Origin: Chitinophaga sp. 180180018-3
Lineage (GTDB): Bacteria > Bacteroidota > Bacteroidia > Chitinophagales > Chitinophagaceae
Direction: 5' to 3'
NCBI RefSeq assembly: GCF_037893185.1
Contig: NZ_CP140772.1
Location: 3,348,001 to 3,412,000 of the forward strand
DNA: 64,000 bases
Shown here: positions 55,278 through 64,000 of the stretch, in pieces
Position numbering within the stretch: the first letter of the stretch is position 1
Layout of the letters: the number at the start of each line of letters is the position of its first letter
Notes under the pieces: model-generated
Databases searched by the model: none
Told to the model about the DNA's origin: nothing
What the model saw: only the letters and a program-made list of their open reading frames with translations
Position numbers and translations under genes: made by a program

Positions 55278-56351
55278 TTAATTAAGGTTTAGGATTTCCG
55301 CACCATCTAAGGCAAAATCACTACACAATTCAAATGCTTTTTGTGATTTGAGTTGGGCAGTACCACCCAATACAATACTTTGCAACTTGGCTTCATCGTT
55401 CTTGTAATTTCTCACGTTCTGATAGTACCCTGTCACAGCATTATACGCTCCGAACAACGTGCCTTTGGTAGTGTCCATTTGCTGTGTATCGCTTATCATC
55501 GCATAAGCAAAAGCATCCTCAACGGTGTTTTTGAACACGGTGGAAATTTCATCATCCGCACCTTTTTTGATTAGGTCAAGCGTTTCTTTATTTGGGCAAA
55601 GTGCCAACTGTATTAGCTTTCTTACCTCTCGGTCTGTTACCTTTACTTTTGCCCATTCGTTGAAAATGCCCTCTAATTGGTTGCTCAATGTGTTGGCAAG
55701 TCCCATAATCTTGTGAGCATTCTCGATACGTTGTTTTGCCCCCGAAGTGTGCTTGATACGGACTACATTGGTCATACTGCGTAACGAAGCGTTTAAGGTG
55801 TTTTGACAAACAATTCTGATAGGCGTAAATGCGGCTGTAATACTTCCGCTACCATCGTGCGAAGTGGTTAGGAAAATGTACTTTTCTGTTACATCATCGC
55901 CATTACCTACACGGATATAGTCGGGCAATTTGGCTGTGATAAAAATGCGTTCTCCGTTGCCTAACGCTCCTGCGGTTTCGTATAAAATCCCCTCGCCACC
56001 ACCTACAATAGCATCAAAGAAATTAAAGGCTTCACGGTTTTGTACTATGTGGTAATCCTTGCCGACTACGCCCAATACTGCGTTGTTATCGGTGCGTATG
56101 TTGGCGAAATAGTTAGGTACTTCCAATTCGCTACTGCCTATCTCTATGCCGTTGGCAGTTTCGATAATGCCCGAACCTTTTGTAAATAGTGGGGATTTTA
56201 TGACTTCGTAATCTAACCCTGCGTATTTGATAGCTTCCTCGCTTGTCGGGTATTGCTCCACGATTTGCCCCAAGTTGTGCCACGCTTTTTTTTGAACGCT
56301 GAAAAATGAATAACGCCCTGTTCTCTCGTTGAAATTGATATTATGTGCCAT
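55278..56351 (-). CDS. DUF932 protein (phage/plasmid-like)
   Basis: A 357-residue protein typical of mobile elements: FNERTGRYSFFSVQKKAWHNLGQIV start, ITAKLPDYIRVGNGDD, YIFLTTSHDGSGSITAAFTP and RIVCQNTLNASLRS, which mark DUF932. The function is not known; it commonly lies with ssb and plasmid genes. It starts 44 nt after ssb ends. Confidence 0.88.
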   Translation of the reverse strand: MAHNINFNERTGRYSFFSVQKKAWHNLGQIVEQYPTSEEAIKYAGLDYEVIKSPLFTKGSGIIETANGIEIGSSELEVPNYFANIRTDNNAVLGVVGKDYHIVQNREAFNFFDAIVGGGEGILYETAGALGNGERIFITAKLPDYIRVGNGDDVTEKYIFLTTSHDGSGSITAAFTPIRIVCQNTLNASLRSMTNVVRIKHTSGAKQRIENAHKIMGLANTLSNQLEGIFNEWAKVKVTDREVRKLIQLALCPNKETLDLIKKGADDEISTVFKNTVEDAFAYAMISDTQQMDTTKGTLFGAYNAVTGYYQNVRNYKNDEAKLQSIVLGGTAQLKSQKAFELCSDFALDGAEILNLN

Positions 56352-56395
56352 AATGCTTAAAATTTTGATGTTAAAAAATGATTGAATACTCGTTG

Positions 56396-56788
56396 TTAAA
56401 ATGGGAGGTCGTCATCTACTCCCTGTGTTGTAAATCCGTTGCTTTCAGATTGTGCAGTAGCCTGTATGGTTTCGGCTCTCCTGCCTCCTGCAAGCGGTTT
56501 GAAGTCAGAGGTATGAAAGTTCAAACCTGCCTTTGCTTCTCCGTCTTTGCCTACCCACGCTCTTGTGCTTACCCTGCCAGTCACTTCTACCAATAGACCT
56601 TTGGTGAGTATCTTCACTGCGTTCGGGGTTCTCCAATATGAGCAGTCGAAATAGGCGGTTTGCTCCACTCGTTCGCCCTGTTTGGTTTTGTAGCTGTCGT
56701 TTACCGCTACTGAAAAGTTTACTACTTGTTTTCCGTTTGACGTTGTGCGTACTTCCGCATCCCTTGTCAGTCTTCCTGTGATGTTCAT
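56396..56788 (-). CDS. ssb: Single-stranded DNA-binding protein
   Basis: A 130-residue OB-fold SSB: NITGRLTRDAEVRTTSNGKQVVNFSVAVND at the N-terminus, YFDCSYWRTPNAVKIL, and the acidic C-terminal tip DDDLPF that recruits replication proteins. Element-encoded SSB protects transferred strands in the recipient. First gene of the leftward PRTRC operon. Confidence 0.94.
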   Translation of the reverse strand: MNITGRLTRDAEVRTTSNGKQVVNFSVAVNDSYKTKQGERVEQTAYFDCSYWRTPNAVKILTKGLLVEVTGRVSTRAWVGKDGEAKAGLNFHTSDFKPLAGGRRAETIQATAQSESNGFTTQGVDDDLPF

Positions 56789-57208
56789 AATCGTCCTGTT
56801 TTAAAAGTTGTACATTTTGTTACGTTCGCTTTTCTCGTTTCCTGCTTCCTGTTGTGGTTTGCTCCGCTTCGCTTCGCATAATTTTTTCCAAAAGAAAAAC
56901 CGGAAAAAAGAAAGCAGATAATCCAAGCGGGCAACAGCGAAGACCAAGAAAAAAAATGATTTAATGGGGGTTCCTTTAGGGGGAAACCGTTCATTCATTT
57001 TTTTTATTGGTGGGTGGGTGCGGTGGCTGCCCGCTATAACTTAGCTGCCTTTTTACCGGTTGATTGTGGAAATATTCTGTTCTAATTTTTATGGAATAAA
57101 TGACCAGGCTATGAGAGCCTGAAATAGAGGTTGGAATAATCGAAAAGTAAGGGCATAAAAAAAGCAGAACCGTTAAGTTCTGCTCTGTAGTGAAGTAATA
57201 AAAGTTAA
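56789..57208. other. Intergenic region between ssb and the integrase gene
   Basis: A 420-bp gap. Apart from the integrase terminator at 57163-57184 and a weak inverted repeat near 56967-56990, no gene, tRNA or clear promoter was found. It should contain the ssb/PRTRC promoter, which I could not place. Confidence 0.5.
57163..57184 (-). terminator. Terminator of the integrase gene
   Basis: Read leftward: AGCAGAAC/GTTCTGCT (8 bp, 6-nt loop) followed by TTTTTTATG, 24 nt beyond the integrase stop. Confidence 0.85.
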
Positions 57209-58459
57209 TCAGATTGCGGCTAAAAATGCTTCTTCCATAGCCTGAAATTTTGGGGCAACTAAATCCATATCCTTACTGATTTTTTGGCTTGTGATTTTGG
57301 CGTAAATCTGTGTGGTGGAAATATTTTTATGCCCCATCATTTTGCTAAGGCTTTCAAGCGGTACGCCCTCGGTCAAAAACATTGTGGCGAATGTGTGACG
57401 GGCGGTGTGGAATGTAACTTTCTGTTCTGTAACAATACTCGCTTCCTCAATAAGTTTACCTATATGCGTGTTGCAAGTCGCATTGGATGGCATTGGGAAT
57501 ACAAAATCATTTCTTGTAACTCCACGATATTTCTCAATGATGCGTTTGGGGATTTCCAAAAGACGGACGTTGGAGGCAACATCTGATTTCTTCCTCCTGC
57601 TGATTATCCATTGGTGTCCATCAAAGAAAGACTGGATATTGCTCCATTTCAGTTTCTTAATATCAATGTAAGAAAGCCCTGTAAAGCAACTGAAAATAAA
57701 AAGGTCTTTTACAAGTTCATATCGGGGCTTAGATGGTTTCAGGAGCATTAAAGTTTCCACATCCTCTTTTAAAAGGTAGCTGCGGTCGGTTTCTTCCATA
57801 CTGATTTCATAATCTTCAAAAGGATTATCCCGTATCAAGCCTTTCTTGATAGCCAATTCTGCCAAAGCAATAACTGGCATTGTGTAAACCCAAACCGTAT
57901 TATGGGTACATTCCTTATCAATGCGAAGAAAGAAATCAAACTCACGGATAAAATCAGAAGTGAGTTCTCGGAAAGCCATATCGTCACGATGGTAACGCTC
58001 CCTTATAAATTCGCTAAGGTGATTGTAAACAGTGTTGTACTTGCTATATGTGCTTTGAGAGCGTTTTCCCTTAGCGACCATTTTTTCAAAGTCTTCGTTT
58101 TGGTCTTTAAAGACTTTTAGTACGGCATCTTCCATTACACCAACACCTAAAAACGAGAGCTTTACTTTTTGGGCGGTTGCAAACCCCTCGTGCTTCAGCA
58201 TATCTTCGTAAATCTTGTCGATACGTCCACGTATGTTATCCAATTTTTGGTTAACGCTCAAAGCGGTGGCACTCTTTCCCTCAACTCTTCCGTATTTTAA
58301 ATCCCAATTATTAGGATTGATTTCTAACTTTGTTCCGAAAGTTTTAGGTGTTCCATCAATGGTAATACGTGCCATAATTGGTGCATTACCGTTCTTTTTC
58401 AGTTCGTTCTTTTTCAGGTAGAAAAGCAGTTTGAACGTGGACTTTTTTGTCTGTTCCAT
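57209..58459 (-). CDS. int: Tyrosine integrase, IntDOT-type
   Basis: A 416-residue site-specific recombinase for integration and excision. An N-terminal arm-binding domain (LFYLKKNELKKNGNAPIMAR) and a SAM-like core-binding domain (about 110-210) precede the catalytic domain: box I reads CFTGLSYIDIKKL (about 256), where the usual Arg is Ser as in IntDOT; box II is HTARHTFATMFL (about 351); GHKNISTTQIYAKI holds the nucleophile Tyr (about 383). It lies at the right end of the ICE reading inward. Confidence 0.95.
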   Translation of the reverse strand: MEQTKKSTFKLLFYLKKNELKKNGNAPIMARITIDGTPKTFGTKLEINPNNWDLKYGRVEGKSATALSVNQKLDNIRGRIDKIYEDMLKHEGFATAQKVKLSFLGVGVMEDAVLKVFKDQNEDFEKMVAKGKRSQSTYSKYNTVYNHLSEFIRERYHRDDMAFRELTSDFIREFDFFLRIDKECTHNTVWVYTMPVIALAELAIKKGLIRDNPFEDYEISMEETDRSYLLKEDVETLMLLKPSKPRYELVKDLFIFSCFTGLSYIDIKKLKWSNIQSFFDGHQWIISRRKKSDVASNVRLLEIPKRIIEKYRGVTRNDFVFPMPSNATCNTHIGKLIEEASIVTEQKVTFHTARHTFATMFLTEGVPLESLSKMMGHKNISTTQIYAKITSQKISKDMDLVAPKFQAMEEAFLAAI

Positions 58460-58740
58460 AACTCAAATGTTTAATGTTTAAAATTAAATTACATTGAGTT
58501 ACAAGGGAATATAAAAATGGGTGCAAAAGACTGAAATATAATCAGTTAAGCTATATCATTACCGTTATCAATCGGTAACGAATTAGTAACCTAACCTTGT
58601 GTTTTCACGACCAAAACCTATCAGACACCGAGTTCCAAACTAAGACTACTGTTTTATAAAGCATTGTATAGCAACGGGTTTAATCGTTTTGCTTATTTTT
58701 GCTTTTTACTAATCTTTTTTTCTTAAAAAAATTAAAAAGT
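58460..58740. other. Probable ICE-chromosome junction
   Basis: This 281-bp AT-rich stretch must contain the right att site. TTATTTTTGC at 58693-58702 matches the CTnDOT att core GTANNTTTGC at all specified positions but one. TATTTTTG within it also fits a -7 promoter box for the gene starting at 58741. No tRNA was seen. The exact crossover cannot be set without the left end. Confidence 0.4.
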
Positions 58741-59625
58741 ATGAGTTACCTATTAATCGGAAACATATCTGCACTTATCAGCAACGATTGTGTAGAACCA
58801 CTGGTCAATGCACGGATCAGGGTTTACCTGCCAGCAGTACGCCGCAACGATCTGAATGGTATGGCGGGGATCTTCAACGATATGAGAGCTTTATCAGCCC
58901 GGGAGGTACTGATGAAGGCGGATCAACTGCTGGCAGAAGCGGTGCTGGATGAAAAAGGTAATTTCAGTTTACTATGGGATGAGGTACATCTGTTTACGGA
59001 AGAGCTGGAAGTAGATCTGTGCCTCGACCGGTTACCCGGGAGTAATGGGATACTGCAGGCGCGTAACTTTCACCTGAGCCGGCTGATGCTGCCGTGGAAA
59101 CGTCATAGCAACGGATATGTGGGCGCTTATGCCTATGTAATTCCTGCGGCGATCTGGCGCAGTATATACGCCAGGGCCGGAGCCTGGGTGATTGCCGGAG
59201 TCGTGAAACACCGGTCGGATGTCGAAGGCCGGGCTCAGCTTAAAGTGGAAGCATATAATGCTGTCACCGGACATGTCATCGGTCACGCGCATACACGGGA
59301 AAAGGGCAGGTATATCATGCATTTCTCCCGGCGTCAGCTGGAGCGGAGCGCGGTTCAGTCATCTATCGTTTATGGCCCGGATGTGTATTTCAAGATTTAT
59401 CGCGACGACCGGTTACTATGGGCCGAAAACAAGCGGGTGGCCACTACTCCCGAGCGGAAGAACCTGGGCCCCTGCAGTCAGCTTAATATTATATACCGGC
59501 CTTCCAGGGTCAGAAGAGCTTCTGAGCAGATTGGAAACTGGCTCAATGAAGTGATTGCCCGGAGCCGCAGAAAGAATAAGAAGAGTGAGAATTACCGTTT
59601 GTTGACCCCACACAGCCTGATATAA
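58741..59625 (+). CDS. Hypothetical chromosomal protein with beta-sandwich repeats
   Basis: About 294 residues from ATG 58741. Two segments look like carboxypeptidase-regulatory/transthyretin-like modules: VNARIRVYLPAV...LDEKGNFSLLWDE and RAQLKVEAYNAVTGHVIGHAH...GRYIMHF. The C-terminus is basic. No signal peptide. Its higher GC fits the chromosome rather than the ICE. No specific function recognised. Confidence 0.65.
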   Translation: MSYLLIGNISALISNDCVEPLVNARIRVYLPAVRRNDLNGMAGIFNDMRALSAREVLMKADQLLAEAVLDEKGNFSLLWDEVHLFTEELEVDLCLDRLPGSNGILQARNFHLSRLMLPWKRHSNGYVGAYAYVIPAAIWRSIYARAGAWVIAGVVKHRSDVEGRAQLKVEAYNAVTGHVIGHAHTREKGRYIMHFSRRQLERSAVQSSIVYGPDVYFKIYRDDRLLWAENKRVATTPERKNLGPCSQLNIIYRPSRVRRASEQIGNWLNEVIARSRRKNKKSENYRLLTPHSLI

Positions 59626-59694
59626 AAACGGCGTGTGAATCTCCTTATCATGGCACAAATACCATTCGTTTGTTCCCCGATTAACAGCAGAAGC

Positions 59695-59725
59695 AAGCAG
59701 CTGTCACTCCCCGAGGCGGCTGCTT
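59695..59725. terminator. Possible bidirectional terminator
   Basis: AAGCAGC (59695-59701) / GCTGCTT (59719-59725) with a 17-nt loop, followed on the plus strand by TGCATTTTAG. It lies between converging genes; weak. Confidence 0.4.
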
Positions 59726-59742
59726 TGCATTTTAGGTAGTTA

Positions 59743-60642
59743 CTAGAAGCGCGGGTGAAAACGCGCCAGCGTATCGCGGAGATATTCCCGGTCGAGGTGC
59801 GTGTAGATCTCTGTGGTAGTAATGCTCTCATGCCCCAGCATCTCCTGAACAGCCCGGAGGTCGGCGCCTCCTTCCACCAGGTGGGTGGCAAAGGAATGCC
59901 GGAAAGTATGTGGCGAAACGTTTTTCTGTATACCCGCTTTTATCACAAGATCCTTGATAACCAGGAAAATCATCACCCTGCTCAGGGGGCCGCCCCGGCG
60001 GTTAAGGAACAGGATATCCTCCGCGCCATGTTTAACAGGTAGCGCTATACGAACATCATTAAGATAGATATCAATCTGGTGCATGGCATCTTTACCAATA
60101 GGAACCAGCCGCTCTTTATCGCCTTTCCCGATCACCCGGATGAACCCCACATCCATATGAAGCTGGGAGATCTGGAGGTTAATGACTTCGCTGACCCTCA
60201 GGCCGCAGCTGTACATGGTTTCCAGGATGGCTTTGTTGCGGTGCCCTTCGGCAGTATCCAGGCGGATCTGGGCGATGATCTTTTCTATCTCCTCAAACGT
60301 CAGTACATCCGGGAGCTTGCGTTGTATTTTAGGGGCTTCCAGTAATTGGGTAGGATCTTCTTTGGTCATGTCTTCCAACAGGAGGAACTTATAGAATGCC
60401 TTCAGCCCCGAGATGATCCGTGCCTGGGAGGTGGCGGTCATGCCCAGCTGGGCGATCCATTGAACGCAGCCCTGGAGATCCTGGAGGGCAACATCTTTCG
60501 GGCCCAGATCTTCTTTTCCCTGCGCCATCAGGTATTGCTCCAGTTTCTCGACATCCCGTAAGTAAGCTTCAATGGAGTTGTCCGACATAGAGCGTTCCAG
60601 CCGGAGATACCCTTTAAACAATTTCCTGTACGATTCCCACAT
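59743..60642 (-). CDS. xerD: Tyrosine recombinase XerD
   Basis: About 299 residues from ATG 60642; a TTG 9 nt upstream is less likely. N-terminal core-binding domain ([20 protein letters not shown]), then the catalytic domain with box [17 protein letters not shown] (Arg present, unlike the ICE integrase), [18 protein letters not shown] and [14 protein letters not shown]. Resolves chromosome dimers at dif. Chromosomal. Confidence 0.94.
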   Translation of the reverse strand: MWESYRKLFKGYLRLERSMSDNSIEAYLRDVEKLEQYLMAQGKEDLGPKDVALQDLQGCVQWIAQLGMTATSQARIISGLKAFYKFLLLEDMTKEDPTQLLEAPKIQRKLPDVLTFEEIEKIIAQIRLDTAEGHRNKAILETMYSCGLRVSEVINLQISQLHMDVGFIRVIGKGDKERLVPIGKDAMHQIDIYLNDVRIALPVKHGAEDILFLNRRGGPLSRVMIFLVIKDLVIKAGIQKNVSPHTFRHSFATHLVEGGADLRAVQEMLGHESITTTEIYTHLDREYLRDTLARFHPRF

Positions 60643-61071
60643 ACCCGGCAAGATAGCCGCTTTTTAGAAATTAACGGAAACGGCTACCCGAAAATGAGGC
60701 GAAAAAGTGATTTTAAAGGCCTGAAAATGGGAGAGGAGTGTAAAATGCGCTTTTGTTTACTGTCTTACTTTAATAATATTTAATTAATATACTGTAAATG
60801 AGTATCTTATTTCAATGAAATTTTATGCTTTTTTGTATCGAGAAGGCGTTTTTCAGGCCATTTTTTACCCTGATTTCGCTTATCATATTCTTATTAAGCA
60901 TTATGTAATTATGACGGTTTGGCAGTCAAATCCATATTGTCTAATGTAATGATTTAGGTAATTTATATAAATAATTGATAATGAAATAATTAATAGAATA
61001 ATATTTTATGAAGACATAAAAAAGCCGGCCTTTTCAAAAAGCCGGCTTCTGAAGCAGATAATTGCTTAGGA
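60643..61071. other. Intergenic region upstream of xerD
   Basis: 429 bp. The AT-rich part (about 60760-61010) shows no open reading frame of note, repeat or RNA gene; the ndk terminator occupies its right edge. Confidence 0.5.
61022..61048 (-). terminator. Terminator of ndk
   Basis: Read leftward: AAGCCGGC / GCCGGCTT with a short T/A inner stem, followed by TTTTTATG, 24 nt past the ndk stop. Confidence 0.85.
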
Positions 61072-61488
61072 CTAGAATTTTTCCAGACCGCTGAAGAAGA
61101 AGTTACCTTCGATAACAGCGTTCTCATCAGAGTCTGAACCGTGAACTGCGTTACGACCGATAGACTCTGCATATTTTTTACGGATGGTACCTTCTTCTGC
61201 GTTAGCAGGATTGGTGGCACCGATCAGCTTACGAAAATCTTCCACTGCGTTGTCTTTTTCGAGAATAGCCGCTACGATGTGCCCGCTGCTCATGAACTCA
61301 ACCAGCTCACCATAGAAAGGTCTTTCTTTGTGTACTGCATAGAATTCACCTGCTTTAGCAGTAGATAGCTGCGTCATTTTCATGGCTACGATGCGGAAAC
61401 CTGCAGCGTTGATCATGTTCAAAATGCCGCCAATGTGCCCGTTTGCCACTGCATCAGGCTTAATCATAGTAAATGTTCTGTTGCTCAT
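61072..61488 (-). CDS. ndk: Nucleoside-diphosphate kinase
   Basis: A 138-residue enzyme that balances NTP pools through a phosphohistidine. [18 protein letters not shown] at the N-terminus and the active-site signature NAVHGSDS (His near residue 115) are intact. Single chromosomal gene diverging from the DHH phosphoesterase gene. Confidence 0.97.
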   Translation of the reverse strand: MSNRTFTMIKPDAVANGHIGGILNMINAAGFRIVAMKMTQLSTAKAGEFYAVHKERPFYGELVEFMSSGHIVAAILEKDNAVEDFRKLIGATNPANAEEGTIRKKYAESIGRNAVHGSDSDENAVIEGNFFFSGLEKF

Positions 61489-61654
61489 ATAGTGTTTATG
61501 TTCCGAATTACAGAATAGGCCGCAAAAGTAATTACATTTTCTTTAGTGGTAAAAAATTTTGAAATTCTGGCTCAAATAAAGATCTTCGCACTTCGTTTTC
61601 TGTTTCAACCACTTGTTGTGATTGGATATCAACTCTTAACATTACAGTTTTTTA

Positions 61655-62659
61655 ATGAAGCCGATCGAGGAAATTAAGCCTTTGCTGGAAAGCCCGAAAA
61701 AAGTAGTGGTTACGATGCATCAGAAACCGGATGCCGACGCTATGGGTTCTTCACTGGCCATGTACTATTATTTAATACAGAAAGGGCATCAGGTAACTGT
61801 AATCTCGCCAACTAATTTTCCTGATTTTCTAAAATGGATGCCTGGCGCAGATGCGGTGATAGATTTTGAATCATCGACCGATCGGGCCCTACAGGCCCTT
61901 GAAGGGATAGAACTACTGTTTTGCTTGGATTTCAATGCTTTATACCGTACGAAGAATATGGCTCCGCACCTCGAAAAGCTGAACTGTACCAGGATCCTGG
62001 TGGACCATCACCTGGAGCCCCAGCCCGACTTCGACTATGGAGTAAGTGATACTTCTGCCAGCTCAACTGCCCAATTAGTTTACGAAACTATTTATAAATT
62101 GGGAGATGAGCAGTATATTAACCTCGATATTGCCCAGTGTATATATGCGGGTACTGTTACAGATACCGGTTCTTTCCGTTTTGCCTCCACCACTGCAGCA
62201 GTGCATCGTATGGTGGCCGATCTGATGGAAAGAGGATTGAAACATGAGGTAATACACCAGGCGATCTATGATAATTTCCTGGAAAATCGCCTGAGATTCC
62301 TGGGCCATAGCCTGTTGAACAGGATGGAAGTATTCTATGAATACAATACCGCCATGCTGGCCATTCCCAATTCAGACCTGAAAAGGTTTGATCTGCAAAC
62401 GGGCGACACGGAAGGGTTGGTAAACTTCCTGCTGTCTATCCAGGGAATCAAAATGGCAGCCCTGATCATCGACCGCCACTCTGAAGTGAAGCTGTCGTTC
62501 CGGTCCAAGGGTGGCTTTGATGTCAACACCTTCGCCCGCAGATATTTCGAAGGCGGAGGGCACTTCAACGCTTCCGGTGGCCGTAGTAGCGACACGCTGG
62601 AAAAAACGGTGGAGCGCTTCATCAAAGCGATAGAAGAGAACGAAACGCTGTTACAATAA
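61655..62659 (+). CDS. nrnA: DHH-family phosphoesterase (NrnA-like nanoRNase/pAp phosphatase)
   Basis: A 334-residue enzyme. DHH motifs are visible in order: HQKPDADAMGSSLAMYYYL, LDFN, LVDHHLEPQPDFDYG and TDTGSFRF. The DHHA1 domain ends with GGGHFNASGGRS. NrnA homologues degrade short RNA or dinucleotides and pAp. Followed 31 nt later by the FKBP gene. Confidence 0.92.
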   Translation: MKPIEEIKPLLESPKKVVVTMHQKPDADAMGSSLAMYYYLIQKGHQVTVISPTNFPDFLKWMPGADAVIDFESSTDRALQALEGIELLFCLDFNALYRTKNMAPHLEKLNCTRILVDHHLEPQPDFDYGVSDTSASSTAQLVYETIYKLGDEQYINLDIAQCIYAGTVTDTGSFRFASTTAAVHRMVADLMERGLKHEVIHQAIYDNFLENRLRFLGHSLLNRMEVFYEYNTAMLAIPNSDLKRFDLQTGDTEGLVNFLLSIQGIKMAALIIDRHSEVKLSFRSKGGFDVNTFARRYFEGGGHFNASGGRSSDTLEKTVERFIKAIEENETLLQ

Positions 62660-62690
62660 AAATGTCTTTCAACCTTACTAATACAATCAA

Positions 62691-63587
62691 ATGAAAAAAA
62701 ACAATCAGTTTTTATTTGCTACCGCAGCTTTAGGCTTGCTGGTAGCCAGCTGCGGCACCGGCGTTAAAAAAACGCCAAGCGGTATTGAATATATCGTGCA
62801 CAAATCAGGCAGCGGAGCACAACTGAAAGTGGGCGATACTGCTCTCGTGAATGTAACCCAGCGTATCAACGACTCTCTCCTGGGTGATTCCCGCAAAATG
62901 GTGGGTGCCGCTATTCCTGTTCTGGTACAGAAACCTCAGAACAAATACGACCTGATGGAAGGTATCGCACTTCTCCATGAAGGCGATAGCGCAACTTTCG
63001 TTATTCCCTGGGATTCATTACCTGCACAGGAGCGTCCTCCTTTCGGTAAAAAAGGTGATAAACTGAAGATCACTTTCGCTGTGGAAAACAAATATTCTGC
63101 TGCTGCCCAGAAAGAGAAAGATGAAAAAGTAATCAAGGAATACCTTGAGAAAAATAAAATCAACGCCACTAAGAACGCTGAAGGTGTATACGTTTCCGTT
63201 ACACAGGAAGGTACTGGTGGTACACCTAACCCGGGTGATACCGTTTACGTGCACTACACTGGTAAACTTACCAGCGGTAAGGTATTCGATTCCAGCCAGG
63301 ATTCAACCCTGCGCCCAGGTATGCCCCTGGAACCAATCAAATTCCCTATCGGCCGTGGTTTCGTAATCAGAGGCTGGGATGCTGGTTTATCCGGACTGAA
63401 AAAAGGTTCCAAAGCAATCCTGGTGATTCCTTCTACACTCGGTTATGGCCTGCAGGGTAGCCCTCCGGTAATCCCTGGTAACTCCGTACTGGTATTCGAC
63501 GTTCAACTCGTAGATATCAAAGCCGGAGCTCCAGCATCAGCGCCTGTTGCTGCACCTGTTGCACCAGCACCTGCTGCTAAGAAGTAA
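62691..63587 (+). CDS. FKBP-type peptidyl-prolyl isomerase lipoprotein
   Basis: A 298-residue predicted lipoprotein: signal FLFATAALGLLVASC (Cys about 21 is the lipid site). It has an N-terminal FKBP-like domain (about 30-125), a charged linker helix (AAQKEKDEKVIKEYLEKNK) and a C-terminal FKBP domain (GDTVYVHYTGKLTSGKVFDSS; GWDAGLSGLKKGSKAILVIP). An Ala-Pro-rich tail follows. A periplasmic or outer-membrane folding factor. Confidence 0.92.
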   Translation: MKKNNQFLFATAALGLLVASCGTGVKKTPSGIEYIVHKSGSGAQLKVGDTALVNVTQRINDSLLGDSRKMVGAAIPVLVQKPQNKYDLMEGIALLHEGDSATFVIPWDSLPAQERPPFGKKGDKLKITFAVENKYSAAAQKEKDEKVIKEYLEKNKINATKNAEGVYVSVTQEGTGGTPNPGDTVYVHYTGKLTSGKVFDSSQDSTLRPGMPLEPIKFPIGRGFVIRGWDAGLSGLKKGSKAILVIPSTLGYGLQGSPPVIPGNSVLVFDVQLVDIKAGAPASAPVAAPVAPAPAAKK

Positions 63588-63594
63588 TTAAGTA

Positions 63595-63660
63595 TATTAA
63601 GAAATAAAGAAAAGACCCTGGCGATATTATTCGCCAGGGTCTTTTCTTTATTTCTTAATA
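63595..63660. terminator. Bidirectional terminator, 30-bp perfect inverted repeat
   Basis: Perfect 30-bp arms (63595-63624 / 63631-63660) around a 6-nt loop TATTAT. The GC core GACCCTGGCGA is flanked by A-rich and T-rich arms, so it can terminate both the FKBP gene and the converging cdaA-type gene. Confidence 0.9.
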
Positions 63661-63672
63661 CGCTTAATTCCC

Positions 63673-64000
63673 TCAGGCATAGCCATCAATCAACACCTCG
63701 TACAACTTCACCTTCAGATCTTCCAGCGATACATCCTGGGTTAAAACGCCATCCATGGCATAGGAAACAGTTCCTCTTTCTTCTGATACAATAATAGCGA
63801 GATTGTCGCTATGCTCGGTAATACCCACAGCCGACCGGTGCCGCAATCCGATCCGGGTAGGCAGATTGGGATTCTCTGATACCGGCAGTATAACTTTTGC
63901 CGCAAGGATTTTATTACCCACAATAATCAGCGCGCCATCGTGCAGCGGGCTGTGTTTTTCGAAGATGCTCTCTATCAGCTTGGCGCTCACGTTGCCGTCT
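63673..64000 (-). CDS. cdaA: Diadenylate cyclase, CdaA-type (partial; cut by window end)
   Basis: The C-terminal part of a DisA_N diadenylate cyclase that makes c-di-AMP. The DGA motif (HSPLHDGALII) and RHR motif (IGLRHRSAVGITE) are present. The frame stays open to position 64000 (the upstream codons read DGN), so the start and membrane helices are outside the window. Confidence 0.9.
   Translation of the reverse strand, partial: DGNVSAKLIESIFEKHSPLHDGALIIVGNKILAAKVILPVSENPNLPTRIGLRHRSAVGITEHSDNLAIIVSEERGTVSYAMDGVLTQDVSLEDLKVKLYEVLIDGYA

Larger units (their letters stand above)
1..58700. mobile_element. CTnDOT-like integrative and conjugative element (partial; left end outside window)
   Basis: Backbone genes typical of Bacteroidota conjugative transposons run almost continuously: RteC-type regulators, topoisomerase III, a DUF1896-like/methylase-helicase pair, coupling ATPase and relaxase, traA-traQ, a PRTRC cluster, DUF932, ssb and an IntDOT-type tyrosine integrase near the right end. 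To the right of the integrase the genes become housekeeping genes and the sequence looks richer in GC. The right boundary is inferred to lie between the integrase start (58459) and the first chromosomal gene (58741). The left end is not in the window, so att repeats could not be compared. Cargo comprises an arsenic operon, a SulP transporter, a 12-kb defence island and a HEPN-type gene. Confidence 0.92.

Noticed and set aside
58460..58740. tRNA gene as the attachment site
   Set aside because: No cloverleaf or TPsiC-like sequence found; IntDOT-type elements do not need one.
61013..61048. Insertion-sequence end at the GC-rich inverted repeat near ndk
   Set aside because: It is a standard terminator followed by a T run with no transposase nearby.

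Overview
The window is from a member of the Bacteroidota. About 58.5 kb of it (position 1 to roughly 58,700) is one side of a large CTnDOT-like integrative and conjugative element (ICE); the last 5.3 kb is host chromosome. The flank (xerD, ndk, an NrnA-type DHH phosphoesterase, an FKBP lipoprotein, a cdaA-type diadenylate cyclase) looks like Chitinophagaceae, perhaps Chitinophaga; that genus-level guess comes from protein appearance only. Promoters fit the Bacteroidota pattern (TTTG, about 20 nt, TAnnTTTG). The flank looks visibly richer in GC than the ICE, and the defence genes look the most AT-rich of all. The far end of the ICE is outside the window, so the attachment repeats cannot be compared.

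ICE layout. 1-6.5 kb: an RteC-type regulator, two small helix-turn-helix (HTH) proteins, a DUF3945-type protein, topoisomerase III (topB) and an ORF6N-PLD protein. 6.5-9.7 kb: an arsenic operon read leftward (arsR, DUF6428-like, metallophosphoesterase, GcvH-like, acr3) with two matching ArsR operators and no arsC. 9.8-15.7 kb: a DUF1896-like gene overlapping an 1803-residue methylase-helicase fusion (P1 DarB-like architecture). 15.7-18.6 kb: a second RteC, a DksA-type zinc finger and a SulP transporter. 18.9-22.7 kb: coupling ATPase, relaxase and relaxosome protein, then a 700-bp region with a candidate oriT. 23.4-25.6 kb: traA-traD. 38.2-47.7 kb: traE-traQ, a near-complete type IV secretion apparatus with one extra gene between traK and traL. 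47.8-51 kb: a small membrane protein, a HEPN-type gene, a second HTH pair and a receiver-domain protein behind a long nested hairpin. 51.2-56.8 kb: a PRTRC cluster, a DUF932 gene and ssb. 57.2-58.5 kb: the IntDOT-type integrase.

Between traD and traE sits a 12.4-kb leftward defence operon with one recognisable promoter. A type I restriction-modification system (half hsdS, hsdM, hsdS ... hsdR, metallopeptidase) is split by two further systems. One is a two-gene CBASS (CD-NTase and SLATT 2TM effector). The other is a long, apparently catalytically dead prokaryotic Argonaute whose gene overlaps one for a protein with two C-terminal membrane helices. The Argonaute pair resembles the described long-B pAgo systems with membrane effectors; its nesting with CBASS inside an hsd operon on an ICE is the most striking arrangement here.

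A second standout is a regulatory pattern. Two copies of GCCAAACACTGCC-like sequence, spaced exactly 20 bp start to start, lie upstream of five ICE operons (coupling ATPase, traA, traE, the methylase-helicase, an HTH pair), always oriented with transcription. This suggests one ICE-encoded regulator switches mobilisation, transfer and accessory operons together.
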